Source of the DNA: Eubacterium sp. AF22-9
Lineage (GTDB): Bacteria > Bacillota > Clostridia > Lachnospirales > Lachnospiraceae
Length of the DNA stretch: 64,000 nt
Direction of reading: 5' to 3'
NCBI GenBank assembly: GCA_003458705.1
Contig: QRVH01000004.1
Coordinates: 38,337 to 102,336 of the forward strand
Below are positions 1-9,089 of this stretch, one piece after another. A program made the position numbers and the translations under genes. Each line of letters opens with the position of its first letter. The stretch's first letter is position 1. The notes under the pieces were generated by a model, which was not told the origin of the DNA, made no database searches, and saw only the letters and a list, made by a program, of their open reading frames with translations.

Positions 1-58
1 CTGCGCCGCCCCTGATATCCTCGTAATACCAAGGGATAACAAAACCAATCTTTTTCAT
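1..58 (-). CDS. Glycosyltransferase, N-terminal fragment
   Basis: Only the first 19 codons lie in the window; the gene runs off the left edge. The start is ATG at 58 with GGAGA just upstream. The visible peptide begins MKKIGFVIPWYYEDIRGGA, which resembles the N terminus of GT4-type glycosyltransferases, where a beta strand is followed by a glycine-rich donor-site loop. It follows the next glycosyltransferase by 25 bases in the same direction, so it is probably a further gene of the polysaccharide operon. The family call rests on this short stretch and on context. Confidence 0.5.
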   Translation of the reverse strand, partial: MKKIGFVIPWYYEDIRGGA

Positions 59-83
59 ATCATTCTCCATTTCCGAATGCATT

Positions 84-1163
84 TTAAGCATTCTTCTCTA
101 TGAATGCCTTTAAATATTTTTCAAACATTCCCGCTATATTATCATACTGAAAATATGCAAGTCTGTTATTCTGTTTTTCTATTACATCAGCTCTTAACGC
201 CTTATCCCTTACCATTCTGTCAATACATGCTGCAACATATACAGGATCCTTATCATCAATCAGCATTCCGCTTCCACCCAGAGTCTCCGGAATAGCCGCA
301 TTAGCACATGCAATAACCGGAATCTGAAATTTCATTGCTTCCACAAGTGGTACGCAGAAGCCCTCATGCTCACTCATACAAAGGAATACATCTGCCGTTC
401 TGTAATACGCAAGTATTCTGTCAAACTTTATATGTCCCGTAAACACCACTGCATCACCAAGCCCAAGTTTCTTCGTATACTCTGTAAGCCGTATATAATA
501 TGGGTCATCTTGTCTGAAGGAGCCGGCAAGAATAAGCCTTGATTTCTTATTATACAGCCTGTTGTAATAGTAAAAAGACGCTATCAAATTCTCATGTTTT
601 TTATTTGGTGCTACTCTTCCGGTAAAAAGAATATTAGTATATCCATCTGAATACTCTTTCATTACTTCTTTATCAGGTTTCTTGTCATAATCGGACATTG
701 GAATAATAACAGGCAGTATATCAATATTACATTTATATCCCATATTAATTAAATCCTGCTTATTAAAATCTGAAACAGCCAGACAATAATCAACCTTATC
801 TGCCAGATATCTTGCACCCTCTAATCCATATTCACAGACTTTTGTAAATCTTGAATCATTCTTTGCAAAATACTCCGGAGGCGTAATATTATGATACACA
901 ACTATTTTCCTGCAATCATATTTAGCAACATCAAAATTCAGCCTGCTGCCTGTTGACATATGAAATATTATAATGTCATCCTTATGTACATCTTTTAACT
1001 CATCCACATTAAGTGCATTCTTTTTATCAAGTGGTGCAACGATACTCTCAGCATATATTCTTGTGCCATATCCCATGCCTTTAATTATTTTCTCCATGGC
1101 AAATGTATCATTGCTCACCGCATCACCATATGCAATTGTTGACAGCATTTGAAAAATTCGCAT
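84..1163 (-). CDS. GT4-family glycosyltransferase
   Basis: A 359-residue GT-B fold glycosyltransferase predicted to move a sugar from a nucleotide donor onto the growing surface polysaccharide at the cytoplasmic face. The C-terminal half has the GT4 signature: a NILFTGRVAPNKKHENL-type strand-loop and, near residue 265, HEGFCVPLVEA, which carries the E-x7-E donor-binding motif. I start at ATG 1163 rather than an in-frame ATG at 1175. It is one base after the upstream stop (1165-1167) and is preceded by AAGGGTGG at proper spacing, while the earlier ATG has none. Donor and acceptor cannot be read from sequence; a mannosyl- or rhamnosyltransferase would fit the cluster. Confidence 0.85.
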   Translation of the reverse strand: MRIFQMLSTIAYGDAVSNDTFAMEKIIKGMGYGTRIYAESIVAPLDKKNALNVDELKDVHKDDIIIFHMSTGSRLNFDVAKYDCRKIVVYHNITPPEYFAKNDSRFTKVCEYGLEGARYLADKVDYCLAVSDFNKQDLINMGYKCNIDILPVIIPMSDYDKKPDKEVMKEYSDGYTNILFTGRVAPNKKHENLIASFYYYNRLYNKKSRLILAGSFRQDDPYYIRLTEYTKKLGLGDAVVFTGHIKFDRILAYYRTADVFLCMSEHEGFCVPLVEAMKFQIPVIACANAAIPETLGGSGMLIDDKDPVYVAACIDRMVRDKALRADVIEKQNNRLAYFQYDNIAGMFEKYLKAFIEKNA

Positions 1164-1164
1164 A

Positions 1165-1578
1165 CTACTTTCCACCCTTTAACTCTTCAATCTGCTTTTT
1201 AAGTTCAGCTATTTCCTTGTTCTGCTCATCAATATAGCATCCCATCTGGTTCATAAGTCTTACTAAAGAAGCATTGAAGCCATCCTGTGCCATTACAATT
1301 GGCTCTACGAAGAAATAAACAAGTTTTCTAATAACTTTCTTGAAAAATACTGTTATCTTATTTCCCTGTAATGGTCTGTAAGGATTAACTTCCCATTCAT
1401 GATTGGCTACATAAAGGTCTTCATTAAACTTTACCTTATCAAACTTATTAACATTCATTGCTCCTACATCAACAATAACATCATCAAAGCTGAGAAGGTC
1501 GTTAGTATAACCCTTAACCTCAATCTCCTTTTTTATCTCTTTCATAATATCCTGTATATTTAATTCATTCTGTTCCAT
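1165..1578 (-). CDS. Hypothetical coiled-coil protein of glycan cluster
   Basis: A 137-residue protein with no enzymatic motif that I recognise. The N-terminal 60 residues are acidic and mixed. A central basic/hydrophobic stretch (about residues 75-100, with FFKKVIRKLVYFFVEPIV) looks like an amphipathic membrane-associating helix. The last 30 residues form a charged coiled coil (EQNKEIAELKKQIEELK). Similar helix-then-coiled-coil stretches occur as linkers in multidomain polysaccharide glycosyltransferases and methyltransferases, so it may be a stand-alone scaffold or chain-length factor; that is inference. It sits one base upstream of the glycosyltransferase gene and 44 bases after the MBOAT gene, so it is translationally tied to this operon. 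Confidence 0.6.
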   Translation of the reverse strand: MEQNELNIQDIMKEIKKEIEVKGYTNDLLSFDDVIVDVGAMNVNKFDKVKFNEDLYVANHEWEVNPYRPLQGNKITVFFKKVIRKLVYFFVEPIVMAQDGFNASLVRLMNQMGCYIDEQNKEIAELKKQIEELKGGK

Positions 1579-1622
1579 TAAATTAATTCCTTTCCTGATA
1601 AACAGTTACAACATTAACATTT

Positions 1623-3210
1623 CTAGAAATTAGCATACAGGAATGCCTGTACGCCTTCTGTATAACCAAAGATAATAATTAATAAAATAAATACATACCA
1701 TATGCCCCATCTTATTACTATATTCTTATTTGCTATACTTTCTCTTATGGAAACACCCTTTCCTTAAGTAAGCTGATTACAAATACAACTATGCAGCCAA
1801 TAAGAATTATCCAGTAATCCCTTACTTCTATTCCAAGTCTTAAGAGACTTCCATCAAACAACAGCGATGGGCTGAAGCCTACAACTGTATACTTCATCAT
1901 AATAAGAGCATCTTTAAATGAACCAGCCATATCAAAGTACCAGCCTATATTAACAAGTATAAACGTTCTTATTATCTGCCATACTTTCCAACCTCTGCTA
2001 TTTGTATTTATATGACATTTTGCTGCCATCTTCTTATAAACCGGCTCCATAAGATTACTGAATGCAATAATAAAACCATTATAAAGACCATATACTATAT
2101 ACTTCCACGATGCACCATGCCATATACCTACAACGAAGAAAATAACTATATTAACAAAACATATAGGAAGTGTTCTTCCAATGAAATTGCCAATGTGCTT
2201 TCTGCCCCATTTGCTGATTTTATTCATCCCCTTAGACAAAGACATAGGATAGAATATGTAATCTTTCATCCATGCACCAAGAGTTATATGCCATCTTCTC
2301 CAGAACTCGCCTATAGACTTAGAGAAATACGGCTGTCTGAAATTCTCATCCATCTTAATTCCAAACATCTGGGCTGTTCCGATAACTATATCAATTCCAC
2401 CCGAAAAATCCATATAAAGCTGTACAGAATACATAAGAACTGCAACAACATTAAATAATCCACCGTAATTGTCATAATTTCCGAACACTTCATTTACAAC
2501 GACTGCTGCTCTGTCCGCTAATATTAACTTCTTACCAAGACCCCAGATTATACGCTGTAAACCAAATTCAATATTTGTCAAATCAAATTTATTGCCTTCA
2601 TATAACTGTCCAGAAAGTCTGTCATATCTTCCAATAGGTCCCTGAAGAAGTTGTGGAAAGAATGACACAAAAAGTGCTAACTTAAATGGATTCTTCTGAC
2701 AAAGATATTTGCCCTGATAAACATCAACAATATATGACACTGACTGGAATGTAAAGAATGAAATACCCAGTGGTAAAGCAAACTGTACAACATCAAACTG
2801 CTTCTTTGCGCCAAACAATGACATTATGCTGTTAATATTTTCAAGTGCGAATCCTGAGTACTTAACAACCGCAAGCTGTCCAAAACATAATAGAATTATT
2901 GCTGTCAGAACAAGTCTTTTTCTTTTCTTTAGACGTTCTTTATAAGCTTTTTTCTCTTCTTTGGTAAGCTGTTCTTTATTCTCTTTTAAGTATGTATTGC
3001 CATTATCAATAACCTTATTAAGAGCAAGACCACCAAAATATATAACAAAGTTGTAGACACCATATAAAGTGATGTCCTGATGTTAAATGTAAAATAGTAT
3101 ATATAGCTCAGCATTAAAAGCCATATCCATGAAAACTTCCTTGGTATAAGATAATATACAACTAAACCTATAAGAAGAAAGGCAAAATATCCAACTACTG
3201 CAAAAGACAT
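1623..3210 (-). pseudogene. MBOAT O-acyltransferase, two frameshifts
   Basis: A polytopic membrane-bound O-acyltransferase (AlgI/DltB type) that would transfer acyl groups across the membrane to the exported glycan. The reading frame is broken twice. Codons 1-54 (MSFAVVGYFAFLL to about 3050) continue in another frame as YFGGLALNKVID and then the main body, which holds the conserved GEFWRRWHITL and FVVGIWHGASWKYIVYGLYNG segments with the MBOAT histidine. A second shift at the CCC of 1756-1758 cuts the last 45 residues, which continue as SIRESIANKNIVIRWG and end at 1623. Restoring one G at each point (GG and GGGG on the coding strand) gives one protein of about 528 residues. Family identity is firm; whether the gene is dead or misread is open. 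It pairs with the SGNH gene upstream. Confidence 0.85.
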
Positions 3211-3211
3211 A

Positions 3212-4330
3212 TTATAAGCCCTCCCATTTATTTCCAGTTACTTTTTCATAATCAGCTGCCATGTTGTTAAACATCTCCTCAAATGTTTTATAGAAATACT
3301 TACTTTCATCTACCCCGCCATTCTTGCGGTCTGAAAGAAGATTTCCTAATGCATCTGAATACACCTCTGCCAGTTCGCCTCCCATATGGCCTTCCTGATC
3401 GCCATAATTCCAGTCAGCTCTTGGAACACTGCTCATAAGCGCCTTATTAAAATCATAATATTCCAGTCCACATTCACCAACAAGATACTCAGACATAGTA
3501 TCATGTACTGTTCCCATTCCAAGTGTCTTTGTTACACTTGGTGTTATAGGGGATGTCACACATATAAGTTCAATGTCATTATCTTTACAGAACTTTACAA
3601 GATTATTAAATGTTTTCTTAACTGCCTCATCTATGTCATCATCATATCTGTCAATCCATGTTGCAACATAATCAGCCCCAGGCGGCATCTTACCCGGCAT
3701 AGTTCCCTGTCTGTTAAAGAATCCCTTACCTACATATGGGCCATCCGCCCCCTCAACAATTCCATTTTCTGAATATGCTGATTCTATCGTATAGTTCTTA
3801 TATGCATCTGAAGTTTTCATCTGTATATTAGTTTTTACACCGCTAAACGAACAATTCCAGCTAAGTCTGTTCACAAGAACATTTCTCATATCAAGTACAT
3901 CAAAATTTCTTGCTATATACTCTGCCTTTATTGCAGGGTCTGTAAACTGCTGATAAATAAACGACCTTGTAAAATGTGTTGTAGGCTGTTCATAATACCA
4001 GTACTGATAATCAATATCGAATATAACCGTCTTTAACTTATTCTTCTTGGCAGCATCCTTTACAATGAAATATGAATCCTCAACAGTTTCTCCAGGAATA
4101 GCCATGTTGAGTGTCTTAGTTCCCAGTTTTTCATCAAATCTTGCCGGGTCAATTGCGCCCCTGCAATGTGATGCGCCAACCACAATTGTATCGTAATCAC
4201 CACTCTTTTCCTCATGTAAAATAAATCTAACATATCCAGTCTGTGCAAATATAAAATCGCATGCTGACAATATTACTGCCAATCCGGCCAGAAATCCTAC
4301 GACTCTCAGCCATGGCTTTATCTTTTCCAT
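3212..4330 (-). CDS. SGNH-hydrolase-like acyltransferase partner
   Basis: A 372-residue protein with one N-terminal membrane segment (about residues 8-27) and an extracytoplasmic domain of the DltD/AlgX-J type. The segment VVGASHCRGAIDP gives the GxSH-like nucleophile motif with Ser near residue 54, and a late DxxGHM-like stretch (NYGDQEGHMGG) supplies a candidate catalytic Asp/His. Such proteins take the acyl group moved by an adjacent MBOAT protein and attach it to an exported polysaccharide. The MBOAT gene starts one base after this stop. The start is ATG 4330, with AAAGGAG seven bases upstream; an in-frame TTG at 4348 is rejected. Substrate is unknown. Confidence 0.8.
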   Translation of the reverse strand: MEKIKPWLRVVGFLAGLAVILSACDFIFAQTGYVRFILHEEKSGDYDTIVVGASHCRGAIDPARFDEKLGTKTLNMAIPGETVEDSYFIVKDAAKKNKLKTVIFDIDYQYWYYEQPTTHFTRSFIYQQFTDPAIKAEYIARNFDVLDMRNVLVNRLSWNCSFSGVKTNIQMKTSDAYKNYTIESAYSENGIVEGADGPYVGKGFFNRQGTMPGKMPPGADYVATWIDRYDDDIDEAVKKTFNNLVKFCKDNDIELICVTSPITPSVTKTLGMGTVHDTMSEYLVGECGLEYYDFNKALMSSVPRADWNYGDQEGHMGGELAEVYSDALGNLLSDRKNGGVDESKYFYKTFEEMFNNMAADYEKVTGNKWEGL

Positions 4331-4348
4331 TGTAAACTCCTTTCGCAA

Positions 4349-5626
4349 TCAATCCTTGTTCAATATCCACTTATGTGGCATTCTTGCAACACCAACATCT
4401 GTTATATTAGATACAACCTCAAATTTAAGTGCCTGTTTGTAATAATCAACAGGTATTCCCTCACCATACTCAATAGTTATGTCAACCCAGTAATTACCAG
4501 GTATAAGATTAATATCATTTAATTCAACTTTATAATTACCATCTTTTTCAAGATCAAAGTTATCTATTCTGTCAATTCTGGTATTAGTTCCGTATACCCA
4601 GAGTGCATCATTTCTGAAAATTCCAAATCCGAAAACAGCATCTGTAACTTTATTTTCTACATGATAATTAAGGTCAAGTACCATTTTTTCACCAGTCTTA
4701 AATATCCTGCTTTCTTCCCCTGAAGCATTCAGCATATGAATTTCTGTAAATTTAGCATCTTCATTGCCATATCTTGAATTAACCTTTGCGCGCTCTTTCT
4801 TAATTCTTTCTTCTTCCTTTTTCTTTTCCATCATCTCGCGCTCAAGCTTTGCCTGACGTATCTGTTCCTTTTCCGCCTGCTCCATTCTTTCCTGATTCAT
4901 ATAATCAAGATACTTAAGATGAACATCCTTGGGATTTCCCTCTGCTTCAATAACTCCATCCTTTATCCATATAGAACGATCACATATCTGTTCAATCTGT
5001 CCAAGTGAATGTGAAACAATAACGATTGTTGTTCCATCTGCTTTGATTTCTCTTAATTTGTTGAAACATTTTGCCTGATAGTTGGCATCTCCTACTGCAA
5101 GGATTTCATCAATCAGCAGAATGTCCGCATCAACATTAATTGCTACGGCAAATGCCAGTCTCATGTACATACCAGATGAATATGTTCTTACCGGATTATC
5201 AATAAAATCTTCCAGCTCTGAAAATGCAATAATATCATCAAGTCTTGCATCTATCTCTTTTTTTGTAAGACCAAATATTGAAGCATTGGTATATATATTC
5301 TCTCTTCCACTCATATCTGGATGAAATCCTGCGCCAAGTTCCAGAAGACTCGAAACTCTTCCGCACATTTCTATGCTTCCTGAATCCGGATAGATTATCT
5401 TTGTAAGCATTTTAAGGGTTGTACTCTTTCCACAACCGTTCTTTCCGACAAGACCTATCGCCTCGCCCTTCTTTACATTGAAGCTTATTCCCCTTAAAAC
5501 ATGTCTCTTTTCATATCTGTTGCGCTTCCAGAAAAGCATTTTTTCCTTCAGCTCGCTTCCTTTATCATAATAAACCTTAAAATCCTTGGTTATATTATTA
5601 ACTTCAATCGCATTATTCTTATCCAT
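4349..5626 (-). CDS. Polysaccharide ABC exporter ATPase, Wzt type
   Basis: A 425-residue ATPase of the O-antigen/teichoic-acid exporter class. Residues 1-245 are the nucleotide-binding domain: Walker A GKNGCGKST (61-69), signature YSSGM (149-153), Walker B ILLIDEIL (169-176) and a switch histidine in VSHS. A charged coiled coil (about 235-280) leads to a C-terminal beta domain (about 285-425) of the Wzt carbohydrate-binding kind, which in known systems recognises the terminal modification of the finished chain before export. ATG 5626 has GGAG five bases upstream; ATG 5638 lacks one. The permease partner lies 15 bases upstream. The Wzt-C domain suggests export of a completed, end-marked glycan, here possibly O-acylated. 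Confidence 0.92.
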   Translation of the reverse strand: MDKNNAIEVNNITKDFKVYYDKGSELKEKMLFWKRNRYEKRHVLRGISFNVKKGEAIGLVGKNGCGKSTTLKMLTKIIYPDSGSIEMCGRVSSLLELGAGFHPDMSGRENIYTNASIFGLTKKEIDARLDDIIAFSELEDFIDNPVRTYSSGMYMRLAFAVAINVDADILLIDEILAVGDANYQAKCFNKLREIKADGTTIVIVSHSLGQIEQICDRSIWIKDGVIEAEGNPKDVHLKYLDYMNQERMEQAEKEQIRQAKLEREMMEKKKEEERIKKERAKVNSRYGNEDAKFTEIHMLNASGEESRIFKTGEKMVLDLNYHVENKVTDAVFGFGIFRNDALWVYGTNTRIDRIDNFDLEKDGNYKVELNDINLIPGNYWVDITIEYGEGIPVDYYKQALKFEVVSNITDVGVARMPHKWILNKD

Positions 5627-5641
5627 AAATTTCTCCATTTC

Positions 5642-6476
5642 CTAGAACTCTTCTGCGAAGCCCTTCTGTAATCTTTTAAATAAAATTTCTCCAACAACTA
5701 TAAATACGACTCCGACTGCTACCGCAATAAGCAATGAGCCAAGCTCTGGAACTTCTCCATAATAAATAATCTGACGATATATTTTAATAATTGGTGTCAT
5801 AGGATTGAGATTGAACATCATAACAAGCCATTTACCGGCTGATGACCTCTCTACCATATCAACACCATACATAACAGGTGTAAGGTACTGTAATGCCATT
5901 ACGAAAATACCAAGTATATACTGCAGATCTCTTAAATAAACTGTAAGTGAAGATACTATAAGGGCTATTCCCAGACACAGTATATATTCTACTATCATAA
6001 CAACCGGAAGACATAATAAAGCCAGAGGATTCAGTCCTCTTCCGGATATAATAACAACCACGAAAACAACAATAAATGTAAGTATCATATTTACAAATCC
6101 GCTTGTAACGGTAGATATAGGCAATACTTCTCTTGGGAATATAGCTTGTAACGGTAGATATAGGCAATACTTCTCTTGGGAATATATCTTCTTTACCATA
6201 TCTTTTTCTTTAAGAATACTTGCTGCTCCATCTGTAACACTTGATGAAAAAAAACATCCATGGTACAAGTGCTACGAAAAGGAACAGATAATACTGTTCA
6301 TAAGATGTATTCATAATAATTGAGAACACTATTGTATAGACTATAAGCTGAAGCAAAGGATTAATAAATGTCCATAAAAATCCTAAAACTGAACCTTTAT
6401 ATCTTCCTCTTAAATCCTTTCGTACAAGGCTTATTATCATCTCTCTATATTCATATAGTTCCTTAAAATGCTGCAT
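5642..6476 (-). pseudogene. Polysaccharide ABC exporter permease, frame-disrupted
   Basis: An ABC-2 permease of the Wzm/TagG type, partner of the adjacent Wzt-like ATPase. The N terminus (MQHFKELYEYREMIISLVRK, then RGRYKGSVLGFLW) is the canonical cytoplasmic helix and first membrane segment. At a run of eight A (6247-6254) the frame shifts; seven would restore FVALVPWMFFSSSVTDGAAS. Further on, a perfect 43-bp tandem duplication (6101-6186) replaces the expected KKIYFPREVLPIS with a longer stretch; combined with one missing base the net effect is a 14-residue in-frame insertion. The rest to 5642 is a normal permease with about four membrane segments. Since the neighbouring genes are intact, a sequence or assembly error is a serious alternative to true inactivation. 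Confidence 0.85.
6101..6186. repeat. 43-bp perfect tandem duplication
   Basis: Two identical 43-base units, 6101-6143 and 6144-6186, each starting GCTTGTAACGGTAGATATAG. They lie in the coding region of the exporter permease, in the loop encoding the conserved FPREVLPIS segment, and 43 is not a multiple of three. Confidence 0.95.
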
Positions 6477-6516
6477 TTTATTTCTCCTCTATAAAAAATC
6501 AGGAATATTATTAGTA

Positions 6517-7814
6517 TTAATTCTGAACATTTTCATGTATTTTTCTTAACCTCTCGCTGACAATATCCGCAGAACGCTTATACGCCAGATGTTCCCTTGC
6601 ATATTTCTGACCATTCCCAGCAATTCTTTCGTAGAAGTCCTTATCCTTATAAAGCCTTCTCATATAGTCTGCTGCCTCATCAACATGTGCATCAGCCCAT
6701 ACATTGCCCTTCTTGAATGCTCATAATCCTTATCAAGCTCTATCATGTCGTAACCGACCATGCATGCTGTATCACTGTTCATAAACTCTGTATTGCCTGA
6801 CCAGTCAGTCGCAATAACAGGCGTTCCAACATACATTGACTCAGCCATAACAAGTCCGAAGCCTTCCGAACGGTGAAGTGAAACATACACATCCACATCT
6901 GCAAGAAGTGTATTAACCTCACATCTTCCCATATGACCACACATATAATAAATGTTGTCGCAGTCCTCTATTACAGAACCAATAATCTTTTCATCTTCTG
7001 CAGATAATTCTGCCTCACTTATCTTGATAACAAGTCCGACATCCTTGTACTTTTCTTTAGTCTGTTCATCTTTGCAAAATGCTTCTTTAAATGCTTTAAT
7101 GGCAGCAAGCGGATTCTTTCTTTCCATAACGCTTCCACTATTATACATTACAAGGAATAAGAACTTATCTTCCGGAAGATTAAAATGCTTTCTATCAAAC
7201 TTCACAGTATCCGTCTCAGGTGCAACACAGTGTGGAACTGTTATCACAGGCTTGTCTGTGTATTTCTTCAAAGTATTTGTAACAAAATCAGACGGTGTCC
7301 AGACTTCATCAACAAGCTTGAATGCCGGAAGCCACTCTTCTGGAAATGTCTCCAGCTCCCACGCCCAGTAACCTATATTATATCTGTAATCCCATACTTC
7401 CTTGCCAAGACTTACATACGCAACCATAAACTCACTTGCATTGACATGTATAATATTGACATCAAAGGGAAGTTCCTCTGTCAGCCTGTCATCATATGTA
7501 TCATTAGTACGTGAACCTCCAGGCGGCACAAAGAAATCTTTTATAACATGAGGTTCTTCATTCTCATCAAGCAGTCTGCACATAATTCTTGCACTCTGCC
7601 CAAGTCCGTTATCACCTTTAATATTACCTATTATATTAGCACCGCATTTGTATCGTCCCTGCTCATATTTTTCTATTGCATCATCAGAAAGCCTGTCCGC
7701 TGCATTATTGATAATTCCAGCTTTCATCTTGCTTAAAAGCTTCATTGGAATAATCTTCGTAAGAACAGGTCTCAATACTTCTCCGGTATTAAGAAAAAAT
7801 TTTGATAAACTCAT
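6517..7814 (-). pseudogene. GT4-like glycosyltransferase, one frameshift
   Basis: A glycosyltransferase of the GT1/GT4 superfamily for the surface glycan. Conserved elements include GDNGLGQSAR near residue 66, a GYWAWELETFPEEW segment, and the donor-site motif HRSEGFGLVMAESM near residue 318 followed by GTPVIATDWSGN. At about 6720-6722 one base is missing from the coding-strand GG that would give DYGAFKKGN. Instead the raw frame ends early at 6660. The other frame continues the protein smoothly through VWADAHVDEAADYMRRLYKDK to IHENVQN and a stop at 6517-6519, so the intended product has about 433 residues. The permease gene follows 41 bases on. The missing base may be a sequencing error. Confidence 0.82.
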
Positions 7815-7829
7815 AAAAACCTCTATATT

Positions 7830-8951
7830 CTATCTGTTATACATCTGGCTGTTAATAAAATCTCTCACCATTCCACCAAGTCTTTCAGGTGTATATTTGT
7901 TCAGTGCATTTTTATATGCATTTTCATCTACAAGTCCAGAATTAATCTTTTCATCAATGTTCTTCATTCCATTTGCAAGGCTTATGACCTTATCCTCATC
8001 ATCACCTGCAAGGCTGAATCTCTCTACGCAGTCACCGACAACCTCATCAAATATTCTTAAATTGCTGGCAAGTATCGGCTTATTATGCTTCATAACCTCC
8101 AATATAGGCATACCAAATCCTTCTGCCATAGATGGGAACACAAAGCAAGAACAGTTGTTATACAGGTCATATCTTGTTGTATGCGATACATACCCAAGAT
8201 AGGTAAGGCCTTCAACTTCTGTGAGTGCATTCTCAAGAAGCTGCTCAATATCATCCTCCTGCATCTTTCCTGCCAGAATAAGAGGTCTTGTACCTCCATT
8301 CTCTCTGTACTTTCTGTACGCCTTTATAAGAATGTCGACTCCCTTACGCTTCTCCATATTTCCCACATAAAGGAAATAATTCTCGTCCTTAGGCGGTACA
8401 TATCTTGTAAGCGGATTGGATATAATGTAAGCATTACAGCTTGGTATCTTCGCTGCCTTCGGAAAATATCTTTCTGTGTCATCCTTAGTCTGTTCTGAAT
8501 TATACAGAATCATATCTGTATTCTTAAGAGTCACTCCAAGATTAAATCTGAAATAATAACTGTATATCTTTCCAAAATATCTTACATACTGAATCGGGAA
8601 CATATCATGTATTGTAATAAGTGTCTTGAAATTCTTTCCAAGGTTAACCGGAATAATTGAATTAACCTCCCAGAAAATATCCGGCTTAACCTGCTTCAGT
8701 GCTTTCTTTATAAATGCAAAATATGCATATACACCGACACTTTTGTACACAGGCTTTCCCCATGCAATAACGCTGATTCCTCTCGCTTCAAATCTTTTTA
8801 TATATTCACTCTCTTTAACATCCGTAAAAAGTACCCATTCAAACTCGTCATATTTTATAAGCTGTTCCAGAAAGTCATTCAGGTACATGCCTACGCCGCT
8901 TGGTCTGCTGCCAAGAGTTCTGGCATCAATCGCTATTTTTAATTTCTTCAT
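7830..8951 (-). CDS. GT4-family glycosyltransferase
   Basis: A 373-residue GT-B glycosyltransferase. The N-terminal domain starts LKIAIDARTLG with the glycine-serine loop RPSGVGMYL. The C-terminal domain has YFLYVGNMEKRKGVDILIKAY and the GT4 donor motif FPSMAEGFGMPILEVM near residue 287. In this family such proteins are often mannosyl- or rhamnosyltransferases. It is the first gene of the minus-strand polysaccharide operon that continues to base 1. I start at ATG 8951 (MKKLKIAIDA), preceded by GGTGTAGGT; an ATG at 8978 has no ribosome site. Upstream, 8952-9089 contains TTGACA-like boxes but no convincing promoter spacing. Confidence 0.88.
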   Translation of the reverse strand: MKKLKIAIDARTLGSRPSGVGMYLNDFLEQLIKYDEFEWVLFTDVKESEYIKRFEARGISVIAWGKPVYKSVGVYAYFAFIKKALKQVKPDIFWEVNSIIPVNLGKNFKTLITIHDMFPIQYVRYFGKIYSYYFRFNLGVTLKNTDMILYNSEQTKDDTERYFPKAAKIPSCNAYIISNPLTRYVPPKDENYFLYVGNMEKRKGVDILIKAYRKYRENGGTRPLILAGKMQEDDIEQLLENALTEVEGLTYLGYVSHTTRYDLYNNCSCFVFPSMAEGFGMPILEVMKHNKPILASNLRIFDEVVGDCVERFSLAGDDEDKVISLANGMKNIDEKINSGLVDENAYKNALNKYTPERLGGMVRDFINSQMYNR

Positions 8952-9089
8952 ATCTGTGCTACCTACACCAATAATCATTTATCATATCAAAAGTATTACC
9001 ATAACCTGCATGTTCAAACTAAACTGTCAAAAAAACATGGCTCTTTTGATTTTACCATATTATAGATATAATTGCTATACTTTATTAAT

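Noticed and set aside
2012..2458. Plus-strand 148-codon open frame
   Set aside because: It lies antisense to the conserved MBOAT core and shows no family features or ribosome site.
6247..6254. A8 run as a programmed frameshift or phase-variable tract
   Set aside because: A lone eight-base run with a 43-bp duplication nearby, and similar indels in very short runs elsewhere, point to error or random change rather than a dedicated switch.
7648..8202. Plus-strand 184-codon hydrophobic open frame
   Set aside because: Antisense to two glycosyltransferase genes across their junction; low-complexity Ser/Leu composition typical of a shadow frame.
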